Assembly: GCF_000003605.2 (NCBI RefSeq)
Contig: NW_003141308.1
Span: 517,078 to 535,799, forward strand
Origin: Saccoglossus kowalevskii
Taxonomy: Eukaryota > Hemichordata > Enteropneusta > Harrimaniidae
Direction: 5' to 3'
DNA: 18,722 nt
Shown: in pieces, positions 10,801 to 16,018 of the stretch
Layout: every line of letters starts with the position of its first letter
Position numbering within the stretch: position 1 is the stretch's first letter
The notes under the pieces: generated by a model
Seen by the model: only the letters and a program-made list of their open reading frames with translations
The model's database searches: none
What the model was told of the DNA's origin: nothing
Position numbers and translations under genes: made by a program

Positions 10801-13800
10801 TCGCCCCAAAAGTATTACCTCCTACCAGTTTTGTACACAGTCAGCTGCAGTGGCGGATCCAGCAAAATGTATTGGAGGGGGCCAAGCTACGCTTAAAATT
10901 ACGGAGCGTAAATCGCAGAGAAGCTATGCGTAATTCAGATGATATGAATCGTCATGCATTTGGAGGGGGCCTTGGGCCCCCTGCCCCCCCCCTCTGGATC
11001 CGCCACTGGTCAGCTGGCATCGGTGTCGCGGGGTATATATGATAAAGGGAAGTTGTGCAACCAAATTTGCCGAGTTCGCAGTTTTTCGCCAATAAAAAAA
11101 TAGCTAAGGTTTTTCAGCATTTTTGTAATAAAGACATTATTCTCTATAAATAATCCGCCCAAAACAGGAACATTTCTACTAATTCTTGTGTTTTTTCGAT
11201 GTTTTTTGAAAAACCTGTGATTAGGCTGCGAAAGTAGAACATTCCGGAGGGGGTGAAACGGAAGAGCCAAACTTAACGTAAAAATAGAACGCGTATTTTG
11301 ACCTCTATGCGGTCGTTGCTAAAGAGCCCCGTGTCCATCGCCTGGCAATGCTCTTCCGTTTCACCAGTTGCGTTTTTTTGACTAAAATTTGGGCAGTACT
11401 GTCAATCACTAAAATTGATGAATAAATTAATACACATAAAATATGAATCACGGGCTAATTCAATGGTCACCGAACACTCCACTATTAAACAATCTGGCGA
11501 GATTGTAGCGTACTGTATATTTGACCCAGATTTGACAAACGTGGTACAGTTTTTTGCGCGTGTCCGTAATAACACGCACAAAGGATTGTGGGACAGAGTC
11601 CTTTATTTGCTGGCATTCTTGACTTTTGACTGCAGTTCTTTTTTTATATTTTAGAGTGAATGCTTCTGATATGCTCTTAGGTTGCTTAATATCCGTCTGA
11701 AATTCTGGACTGTGGTCATATTTTCCGATTATGAGGTGTATGTTTAAATAACTGATAAATAAATAAATAACCGTGACTAATGTTTTGCATAATATGAAGT
11801 ATATTATTATGAAGGTCAACACACTGTACTTTAGATTAATATTTACCATTTCGTTATTTCATTATTTACAATGTAGCTTTCCAGCATTTACAGGAAACGC
11901 TTCATTCTAGAAAATTCTATCGCAAAACGGTTGGAAATAATAAATGTAACAGCAGAATACGTCCTAGCACAGTCACTCTACAAGTAGAGTGACTGTGGTC
12001 CTAGTAATAAACTAAGTGACTTCTAAAGACTGAATGGTGTTTTCGAACTTCGTATTGTTATAAACCGACGTTAGCTTCACGTTTATGTCACCATGGAAAC
12101 AGTCAAAAACATATTGCTTGTTTTTGAGCGGAGCGGATCGCCAACAAGCCTACCGGCTTGTAGTTATTGTGTGTGTACTTGGATTGCTATATGTTGCGAG
12201 GATATACATACAGATATATACCAACTTCCGAGGACCTTTTTCATAGTCCTCGAAAAACATAATTTATATTAATAGTTAATTCGATTATTAATACGTTTTG
12301 CGTAGCTTAGGTTTAGTATCGGGGGAAGGTATGGTTCAGTTTATATTAATATTAATATAATTGTACCATACCTTACCTCGATACTAAACCTAAGCTTCGC
12401 AAACATTTCTATGTTCAGTCACGGGATATTCAACTCTTGTTTATTAAACTTAATTAAAATGCAATTCTCCATTGTATTGCATTGTAATTGAGTTTAATTA
12501 AACTCCAATTAAAACGCAACCCTATATAGGAACGCATTTTAATCAAGTTCATATCACAACTATATTAAAAGTTAATTTAACTATATTAAAAGTTAATCCA
12601 ATGAGGTCCTCGGAACATATAGCAATACAAGTATGTGTATGTGTGTGTGTGCTACAAAAGTTGTGACGACTTCAATTTAAATTTACACCGACTTGTCACG
12701 ACAGGACCTACATTGTGACGACCCTTACTATTTTCATAATTCATATTAATATTTAATCAAATTTAAGTCAAGTTTTCATTGCTTAGGTTTAGTAAAGGGG
12801 GAAGGTATGGTTCAATTTATATTGATATGTTCAGTCACGGGATATTGAACTTTTATTTAATTAAACCTAATTAAAATGCAATTCTACGTTAACTTGCATT
12901 GTAATTGAGTTGTTTAATTGAACTCCAATTAAAACGCAACCTTATATAGGAATGCATTTTAATCAAGTTCATGTCGCAATTATATTAAAATTTAATTCAA
13001 CTATATTAAAAGTTAATCCTGTGTCTGTCGTACCAGACATTTGTACAAATCCAGATGGAGACTGTACATTGATTGGTGTGACAGAAGGGAGATCGATCAT
13101 CTCAGTCCCTCTATTAGCGAGGTAGTCGATTTTTTCCTATATTTATTTGATCAAGGAAAATTGATCAGTTTTATTCCCAGTTTTATCAGAATCTGCTGGA
13201 CTGAAACTGGCTTTGAGTTCTATTACGATACAACTGTTTAAGTCTTTCTGCTCAAAGAGACCATGTGCCAAGGGACTAACGAATCTTCCTGACTGAGACT
13301 TGTCGTTGGTTCTAGCGGCGTTACGACACCTCTCTTCGAGTCTATGGACAAGGCGGACATGAAATATGTGACTATGAAAACAGTTTTTCTTTTGGCTCTG
13401 GCGTCAGGTAGGCGGCACTCAGAGATAGGGGCACTGTCCTTTAGTGACGAATGTGTCTCTTTTATGAACTCACAAGTTATTTTGAAGCCTCGGATGGGCT
13501 TTCTTGCCAAGAATCAAATTCCAGGGTGTGACCCTGAATCGATTGTCATATCACACGTCTCACTAACTTAGTGGGCACAGAAGACCGTCAGGAACAAATT
13601 CTATGTTCTGTGCACGCTCTGAGCTGGTACTTCGATCGCACCAAGGTGTCTAGGGGCAGTAAGAAGCGCATGTTTATCTGTTATGGGGGGGGCAAATAAA
13701 GCCACCCTGCTTCGAATATCACAATTTCATGGTGGATTGTTGATACGGTCGTGGAAGCGTATAACTTAACTGCTTCTTCATCGACTCGCTTGGAATGTCA

Positions 13801-16018
13801 CCAGGTGAAAGCACACAAAGTGTGCAGGTAGGCAATTCGTTGGATTTGATGTCTGGTGCCTCGCTCGAGCAGTTGCTCCGAGCAGGGTTCTGGAGATTTC
13901 AGAACGTCTTCCAAGCGCTGGAGGAGGGTCTCTACAGGTTGGGACCAGTGGTGACAGGTCTGACAGTGTTCGTTGACCCAGCCCGCAACACCAAGGTACT
14001 CTATGCGCAAAAGTGTTGGGTGCGATAGTGTCTTCAGCCGAAACCAGCTTCCTTTGCTTGACACTGCTGGTTTCAATCTGCGCTATCGAACCCCAGCAAT
14101 ACACTGTTTTTTACGCATTAAAATTGTTGGGGCCCTATTTTCTTGTTCAGACGACCGGCTTTTGTGTCGAAAAATGTACATTTCAGTCGTCAGAGCTTCC
14201 CCACCTCCGGTGAGCGTGCTACTCTGCCTAACGAGTAATAAATGAAATTTATTATTTCCACAGACTTTCCGTGGAAAAAAACCACCCACCACCCCACAAG
14301 CTTCCGGCGGCCCGTTGGTGCAGCGGAAACGTTTGTGAGAATAAATGGGTCAGGCCTCGATTGCGTGATCACCCTGAGGGTGACCCATTAGGCAAGGCTT
14401 TTTTCTATAGGGAATACTACCCTAGGGTGTTCTTTGTGGGCCCAGGTATACATGTATTCTCTAATAGTTTCTGTTCTGTATTCTGTAATTAAGCCTAACA
14501 AGTAATAAATGAAATGTATTATTTCCACTGACTTTCTGATAGGTATGATTAATAAACAAACTGGTTTCTACAACCCTATTAATTTTGAATTAATTTTTAT
14601 TTTTAATGTGTCTTGAATACAATGTACTATCAGCACATGGGAGGTCTTTCTAATCTTTCTTAGATTTTTATGTGTTCCATATGTATTGGAATTTCAAAAA
14701 TTGTTTCAAAAATAAAGCCACTGCATAGTGGATAATTCAGAGAGTAAACTGATATTTTGATCAAAAATGTCATACAAACAAAGACTCTCATCCGAATTAT
14801 TTCCTGGGTTTTAAATTTTCTACCTTAAGTCATATAACCTGAAAAAACATTGAAAGGTTTAATGACTGTGGTATTTTGCAAGCTTGCAAACCTAAGTGAT
14901 GAGTAGAAATGCCAATTTTTGGTTTATATGTCTTCACCAAGGTTAAAATTCTCTTACATGTAATTTTTTTGAAGATGAACATCAAATGGTGTACTTATGG
15001 TAATGCAAAGTGTTGGCATGGTTGTGGTGTTTTGAATTCTTAATTTATGCTTTATTTAATGCACATGCACTTTTTTTAATTCATTTTTTTAGACACCCTT
15101 ATTTTTGGAAAGATAATGAATATTTTCAGTTCCTGGTTGCCGTAGCAGCAGAATTACAGCATCCTATCAGGTATAGTTAAGGGGTGGGTGTCTTGATTAT
15201 ATTTTGGCACGTAGGTTGGTAATTTGTTAGAATTAGAATTACGTGCGATGAATTACAAATATGTGCAGTGTTTCATTTCATATGGATTGTTTATCACCAA
15301 CATTATTTTTGAACATCTGTTTTTAATTTCCAGTGATGCACTATTGATGAAAGAGCTGGAAAAAGAAGTGGATGGCACTCAATGTAAGAATTGGGTGAGT
15401 AAATGCAATTTTATTATTTTTGTCTTCTAGGTTATTTTTTTACTTGATGAATAAAACTTAGAAAATACACCTTCATTTTCTGGAAGATGGCAGTAATTTA
15501 TTTACATGTATTTTCTTTTCATTGTTGTTCGAGTACATTGCAAAAATGGTTGCTACAAATTAAAGCGCAGTGGTCGTCGCGCAGCGCGTGTCGAATTTCA
15601 TGAAAATAAACAATGTATTTTACTTTAAATTTTCTTTAAATCATGATTTAAATACTTCGGTAAAACGGCCATGCTTTTAACTTGCGTCTTAAGTGGAGGA
15701 AATAAATTTACTTGTGTTCTTCTTGGATCAAATATTGGTTGGTTTTTGCGTCAATGCGTCGCTTTGTCCATCCAGCACTATCTGTCTGCTGGGGAGAACC
15801 CTGTCTTTGGGTCAGCAAAACTGCATATTTACCATAGCTGAAGCTGAAGTCATAATTTATATATAATGTTCTCACAGTTTAAGGTTATATATACCGGTAT
15901 ATTTTATTTTCTATTATCAGAAAGAAGTACTCAAGAATGAACCGAAGTTCACATTTGTGAATAGATTTGAAGATGGATTATCTGGTTTCATTGAACTGAT
16001 CAAATTTTGTGATACTAG
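579..16018 (+). CDS. Multi-exon gene: GT-B-like domain + linker + IRE1/RNase L-type kinase + partial KEN domain
   Basis: Twelve exons join with matching phases into one open frame of about 866 codons: 579-1820, 2358-2414, 2510-2697, 2894-3033, 3398-3557, 5215-5409, 6308-6413, 7988-8064, 9170-9369, 15093-15170, 15334-15394, 15921-16018. Counting from the Lys codon at 581-583 as residue 1, the order is GT-B-like domain (1 to about 413), Ser/Thr/Asp-rich linker (414-495), kinase N-lobe (about 515-595), C-lobe (596-788), and KEN start (789-866). Catalytic kinase residues are present: Lys562, Glu577, HRD 656-658, Asn663, DFG 676-678. HPYFW at 789-793 is the usual kinase/KEN junction of IRE1 and RNase L. 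No signal peptide or membrane segment is seen between the domains, so a soluble protein is inferred. The start codon and the last KEN exon(s) are not visible. The GT part and the kinase could still be separate genes or isoforms; compatible phases argue for one gene. Confidence 0.72.
1872..1915 (+). CDS. Possible alternative last exon that would end the protein after the GT-like domain
   Basis: The donor at 1821 can pair with an acceptor at 1870-1871, after a T-rich stretch. This would remove a 51-nt intron and add 14 codons before TAA at 1913-1915. Because 51 is divisible by three and contains no in-frame stop, retaining the intron leads to the same stop. Either route gives a GT-only product, while splicing 1820 to 2358 gives the kinase fusion. 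AATAAA at 1901-1906 overlaps the end of this segment. A 51-nt intron is short, so this is a possibility, not a confident call. Confidence 0.3.
1901..1906 (+). promoter_or_regulatory. Candidate polyadenylation hexamer AATAAA
   Basis: AATAAA lies just upstream of the TAA stop of the GT-only reading and is followed by an A-rich stretch to about 1943. It could end a short transcript, but the A-rich context makes a chance match likely. Confidence 0.2.
2326..2566 (+). repeat. Tandem duplication of a linker exon with its upstream intron end
   Basis: Positions 2326-2414 align with 2478-2566 at an offset of 152, with about 13 mismatches in 89 positions counted by eye. The match covers the intron 3' end, the acceptor and the exon. 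The donor site of the first copy is not matched in the second, where the exon reads on. Confidence 0.8.
2358..2414 (+). CDS. Linker exon, first copy of a duplicated exon
   Basis: The acceptor gatttag and donor gtaagaaa bound 57 nt. It is phase 1 on both sides, so it can be included or skipped without changing frame. It encodes 18 full residues (NDELMDTTDSASPPALQS) plus split codons on each side. The composition is acidic and Ser/Thr-rich with no predicted fold. It is nearly repeated at the start of the next exon. Confidence 0.6.
2510..2697 (+). CDS. Linker exon, Ser/Thr/Asp-rich (second copy, extended)
   Basis: Bounded by the acceptor ccgatttag and a gtgaat donor; enters in phase 1 and leaves in phase 0 (62 full codons). 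It begins IDESMDTTDSASQPP, a near repeat of the previous exon, and continues as a low-complexity stretch rich in Ser, Thr and Asp. This is what an unstructured, possibly phosphorylated hinge between sensor and kinase would look like. No transmembrane helix is present. Confidence 0.65.
2894..3033 (+). CDS. Exon leading into the kinase domain
   Basis: Acceptor atattttcag, donor gtgagtg, phase 0 in and phase 2 out. It encodes a basic segment (KPFPVQRSIRWKAKL), a short charged helix, then VKICTKSEEFRIAC, the first strand before the glycine-rich loop. The loop is completed across the intron in the next exon. Confidence 0.7.
3034..3397 (+). other. Intron, 364 bp
   Basis: Starts gtgagtg and ends ataaacag. 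AT-rich, with no coding, RNA-gene or repeat signal that I can support. Confidence 0.6.
3398..3557 (+). CDS. Kinase N-lobe exon: glycine loop, catalytic Lys, helix C
   Basis: Phase 2 in, phase 0 out, donor gtaagtat. Joined to the previous exon it reads A-C-G-C-E-G-T-Q-V-F-L-G, a glycine-rich loop whose first Gly is replaced by Ala, as compared with the G-x-G-x-x-G of most kinases. EEFAVKR follows with the ATP-binding Lys562, then Glu577 in DQELSVLRD, the helix C glutamate. The EGTxVFLG pattern is typical of the IRE1/RNase L group. Confidence 0.85.
3558..5214 (+). other. Intron, 1657 bp
   Basis: Separates two exons that read NLIQLH then DTVEKNGFVY, a continuous kinase strand, so no exon is missing between them. 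It carries an antisense copy of a dispersed repeat at 3597-3659. Around 3930-4030 there are several tttaca-rich segments without clear periodicity. I see nothing else in the rest. Confidence 0.6.
3597..3659 (-). repeat. Dispersed repeat, reverse copy
   Basis: The reverse complement reads gtttgaatttcatgtaatg...gttgtatac...gagtcccatatc. It matches the copy at about 9881-9950 through several blocks, including gaatttcatgtaa, gttgtatac and gtcccatatc. It starts about 40 bp after the exon end. Confidence 0.6.
5215..5409 (+). CDS. Kinase exon: hinge, helices D and E, HRD catalytic loop
   Basis: Acceptor atctcccag, donor gtaact, 65 codons, phase 0 on both sides. It encodes FVYMILELCERNLDEHI (strand 5, hinge, helix D; the ELC signature is shared with IRE1), GLQVLHNN (helix E) and IIHRDLK with catalytic Asp658. 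This is a standard active-kinase pattern. Confidence 0.88.
5410..6307 (+). other. Intron, 898 bp
   Basis: Lies between HRDLK and PENIL, so the catalytic loop is cut by an intron. Positions about 6005-6150 (ttagctcagctg, gagcttatca, gattgtccgtcagagtccgtc, cagatttgttcattttg) resemble an interspersed repeat type common in invertebrate genomes, and the cagatttgttcattt block recurs at about 10088. The short open frames here look non-coding. Confidence 0.5.
6308..6413 (+). CDS. Kinase exon: end of catalytic loop, DFG, activation loop
   Basis: Acceptor ttgtcaacag, donor gtatgttt, phase 0 in and phase 1 out. It encodes PENILISSNG (Mg-binding Asn663) and KLADFGISRN (DFG Asp676), followed by a Thr-rich activation loop (DPTKTTMKTDAQ) with several possible phosphorylation sites. 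Confidence 0.87.
6894..7589. mobile_element. MITE-like element with 39-bp imperfect terminal inverted repeats
   Basis: The left end, 6894-6932 (ttgctacgttcacacgacag...), matches the reverse complement of 7551-7589 at 33 of 39 positions by eye. The interior is less AT-rich than the intron and has repeated gtgtatacgcat blocks near 6955 and 7046 and ggagccc-type motifs. There is no transposase frame, so it would be non-autonomous. No convincing target duplication is seen, so the superfamily is unassigned. A small perfect hairpin sits inside at 7366-7407. Confidence 0.72.
7366..7407. repeat. Perfect 12-bp hairpin, CACAGTC type
   Basis: The arm cacagtccctct (7366-7377) pairs with agagggactgtg (7396-7407), with an 18-nt loop. 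Flanks are attcttc and attcctg, a 5-of-7 direct match. It is related to the hairpin at 11968-11997. Confidence 0.75.
7988..8064 (+). CDS. Kinase exon: P+1 loop and start of helix F
   Basis: The acceptor aatttag at 7987 was chosen over later AGs at 7990 and 7999 because it gives L-G-T-L-G-W-Q-P-Q-E, matching the G-T-x-G-W of IRE1-type kinases. The usual A-P-E is P-Q-E here, keeping the Glu that pairs with a C-lobe Arg. It ends SDIQ, with Asp719 of helix F. Phase 1 in, phase 0 out, donor gtgatt. Confidence 0.78.
8157..8192. repeat. Minisatellite, 12-nt unit TGTGTGTGCATC, three copies
   Basis: Three consecutive copies of a gtgtgtgcatct-type unit, the first slightly different. Confidence 0.85.
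8229..8885. repeat. Degenerate repeat field with AAAATGGC...GCCATTTT palindromic cores
   Basis: Related cores occur near 8249, 8465, 8573, 8693 and 8850 (aaaatggc then ggccatttt-like, often followed by gttttaa). A second shared block, catcaaaatcaagyatttctgc, occurs at about 8328 and 8772, with a weaker copy near 8607. Spacing is irregular, so this is an old, decayed array or several insertions of one short element. Confidence 0.6.
9170..9369 (+). CDS. Kinase C-lobe exon: helices F to I
   Basis: Acceptor tatttaaag, donor gtaaat, phase 0 in and phase 2 out. It encodes VAGMLVAYIASGGHHPFWD (helix F to G; IRE1 has a closely similar pattern around S-x-G-x-HPF), DPVIQHLVKWMIQTKRRDRP with conserved Arg780, and TTDEVLR. 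The VLR then HPYFW junction is completed by the exon at 15093. The ATG at 9134 is in the intron and is not taken as a start. Confidence 0.87.
9854..9959 (+). mobile_element. Short TTAA-ended repeat element (possible piggyBac-type MITE), about 106 bp
   Basis: Begins ttaaagg and ends cctttaa, a 7-bp inverted end that includes TTAA, the target site piggyBac elements duplicate. The internal sequence (gaatttcatgtaaataaaca, gttgtatac, gtcccatatc) recurs in reverse at 3597-3659 and partly at 15559-15622, so it is a genuine dispersed repeat. Seven-base ends are short, so the superfamily call is tentative. Confidence 0.5.
10191..10228. repeat. Perfect 14-bp inverted repeat around ATGCAAAT/ATTTGCAT
   Basis: aattatgcaaatta (10191-10204) and taatttgcataatt (10215-10228) are exact inverses with a 10-nt AT spacer. 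It lies just outside the 19-bp inverted repeat and may belong to the same element. Confidence 0.7.
10303..10325. repeat. (TG)n microsatellite
   Basis: tgtgtgtgtgtgtctgtgtgtg with one interruption. Confidence 0.85.
10357..10836. repeat. Diverged tandem duplication, offset about 318 bp
   Basis: Blocks starting at 10357 recur from 10675 in the same order: ctgtgatttttt, ggcttggc/ggctcggc, ggtaggtc, tggtccacc/tggcccacc, gccatagcaaca/gccattgcaaca, aaactgatttttg, and cctacaaattt/cctaccagttt. The region is non-coding. The second copy is interrupted by the MITE at 10848. Confidence 0.7.
10848..11008. mobile_element. hAT-type MITE, 161 bp, with perfect 15-bp TIRs and 8-bp target duplication
   Basis: cagtggcggatccag (10848-10862) and ctggatccgccactg (10994-11008) are exact inverses. 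gtcagctg flanks both sides (10840-10847 and 11009-11016), an 8-bp duplication as made by hAT transposases, whose ends typically begin CAGTGGC. The interior has no coding capacity and contains G- and C-runs near 10971-10992. The intact ends and duplication suggest a fairly recent insertion. Confidence 0.9.
11252..11365. repeat. Perfect 16-bp inverted repeat, 114-bp span
   Basis: ggtgaaacggaagagc (11252-11267) is the exact inverse of gctcttccgtttcacc (11350-11365). It could be a very small MITE or the ends of a nested insertion. No target duplication is clear. Confidence 0.65.
11961..12004. mobile_element. 30-bp perfect hairpin flanked by exact 7-bp direct repeats
   Basis: The arms cacagtcactcta (11968-11980) and tagagtgactgtg (11985-11997) are perfect inverses with a caag loop. 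Exact gtcctag copies sit immediately on both sides (11961-11967 and 11998-12004), as a target duplication would. It is related to the hairpin at 7366-7407. Confidence 0.65.
12176..12633. mobile_element. Foldback/MITE-like element with 27-bp inverted ends
   Basis: 12176-12202 (tacttggattgctatatg...) matches the reverse complement of 12607-12633 at 25 of 27 positions. Both ends are bordered outside by TG-rich sequence. It contains the long palindrome at 12300-12400 and one copy of a direct repeat. No protein is encoded. Confidence 0.7.
12300..12400. repeat. Long palindrome, 36-bp arms
   Basis: The left arm 12300-12335 (gcgtagcttaggtttagtat...) pairs with 12365-12400 at 33 of 36 positions, with a 29-nt AT-rich centre. 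It would form a strong hairpin in single-stranded DNA or RNA. Confidence 0.8.
12305..13019. repeat. Direct repeat pair: 12305-12599 and 12781-13019
   Basis: Both copies run from gcttaggtttagta through gaaggtatggttca, gttcagtcacgggatatt, caattaaaacgcaac and tataggaa to ctatattaaaagttaatcc. The second copy lacks the right arm of the palindrome present in the first, which explains its shorter length. Overall similarity is high by eye. Confidence 0.8.
13021..14012 (+). pseudogene. Broken tyrosine recombinase of a DIRS/Ngaro-type element
   Basis: Fragments in different frames follow the order of a YR from DIRS-like elements: an N-terminal DNA-binding part (YKSRWRLYIDWCD, SEVVDFFLYLF) at about 13041-13170; KGLTNLPD then a stop where family members usually have Trp, followed by DLSLVLAALRH, at about 13234-13325; the first catalytic Arg region (TVFLLALASGRRHSEIGAL) at about 13380-13440; VGTEDRQEQ...HALSWYF near 13571-13640; ISWWIVDTVVEAYN at about 13724-13766; VKAHK (the His box) near 13804; then ASLEQLLRAGFW at about 13858-13893. 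At least three frame changes and several stops show it is dead. No reverse transcriptase is seen nearby, so DIRS, Ngaro and Crypton cannot be fully separated. Confidence 0.78.
14226..14537 (+). repeat. Direct repeats of about 45 bp, 267 bp apart, downstream of the recombinase relic
   Basis: 14226-14270 and 14493-14537 share gcctaac, agtaataaatgaaat, tattatttccac and gactttc with few mismatches. Each contains the near-palindrome aataaatgaaatttatt. DIRS and Ngaro retrotransposons end in split direct repeats, so these may be part of the terminus of the element that carried the recombinase. Between them lies a GC-richer stretch (14280-14390) with no believable gene. Confidence 0.65.
15093..15170 (+). 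CDS. Kinase/KEN junction exon (HPYFW)
   Basis: Acceptor ttttttag, donor gtatag, phase 2 on both sides. It completes VLR and encodes HPYFWKDNEYFQFLVAVAAE then LQHPI. The HPxFW box followed by a helix ending near a Q-F-x-x-x-V pattern marks the end of the kinase and first helix of KEN in IRE1 and RNase L. This exon is the best evidence for the family. Confidence 0.87.
15334..15394 (+). CDS. KEN domain exon (helix and conserved Trp)
   Basis: Acceptor aatttccag, donor gtgagtaa, phase 2 in and phase 0 out. It encodes DALLMKELEKEVDGTQCKNW. In IRE1 and RNase L a Leu/Glu-rich helix is followed by a conserved Trp at this place. A competing donor at 15384 (gtaagaat) would drop the Trp and is less likely. 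Confidence 0.75.
15395..15920 (+). other. Intron, 526 bp, with a partial dispersed repeat
   Basis: Between gtgagtaa and ctattatcag. Positions 15559-15622 repeat the left half of the TTAA-ended element at 9854 (ttaaag, ggtcgtcgcg, gaatttcatg, aataaacaatgtattt). Nothing else is supported. Confidence 0.55.
15559..15622 (+). repeat. Dispersed repeat, partial forward copy
   Basis: Shares cgaatttcatg and aataaacaatgtattt and the upstream ttaaag...gtcgcg region with the copy at 9854-9910. The right half is missing or diverged. Confidence 0.55.
15921..16018 (+). CDS. KEN domain exon, last visible exon of the gene
   Basis: Acceptor ctattatcag, donor gtatgttg, phase 0 in and phase 2 out. It encodes KEVLKNEPKFTFVNRFEDGL then SGFIELIKFCDT. 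The SGFIELIKF part matches the D-L-L-x-x-x-R helix that comes just before the catalytic R-N-x-x-H-H segment of KEN domains. The exon stops right before that segment, and its continuation is not seen in the window. Confidence 0.72.

Larger units (their letters stand above)
10251..12145. mobile_element. Composite repeat region bounded by a perfect 19-bp inverted repeat
   Basis: gttggcgatccgctccgct (10251-10269) is the exact inverse of 12127-12145. The interior holds a (TG)n tract at about 10303-10325, a diverged tandem pair, a hAT-type MITE, a 16-bp inverted repeat and a hairpin. No transposase frame is seen. It may be one old element invaded by others, or two inverted copies of a short repeat. 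Confidence 0.55.
9370..15092 (+). other. Large intron, 5723 bp, a cluster of transposon insertions
   Basis: The flanking codons join as VL-R-HPYFW, so no exon is missing inside. Contents in order: AT-rich sequence to about 9850; a TTAA-ended element (9854-9959); AT-rich sequence to 10190; a composite inverted-repeat region (10191-12145); foldback and direct-repeat elements (12176-13019); a tyrosine recombinase relic (13021-14012); direct repeats (14226-14537); and unremarkable AT-rich sequence to 15092. Confidence 0.7.

Noticed and set aside
10791-11270. Open frames over the hAT MITE and the sequence after it
   Set aside because: The forward frame crosses the MITE boundary, and the reverse one is featureless.
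11415-11849. Opposed open frames of 79 and 129 codons
   Set aside because: Neither shows a domain pattern, and both lie in the transposon-rich intron.
13778-14292. Reverse-strand frames opposite the recombinase relic
   Set aside because: The forward strand carries the recognisable recombinase motifs; these are shadows.
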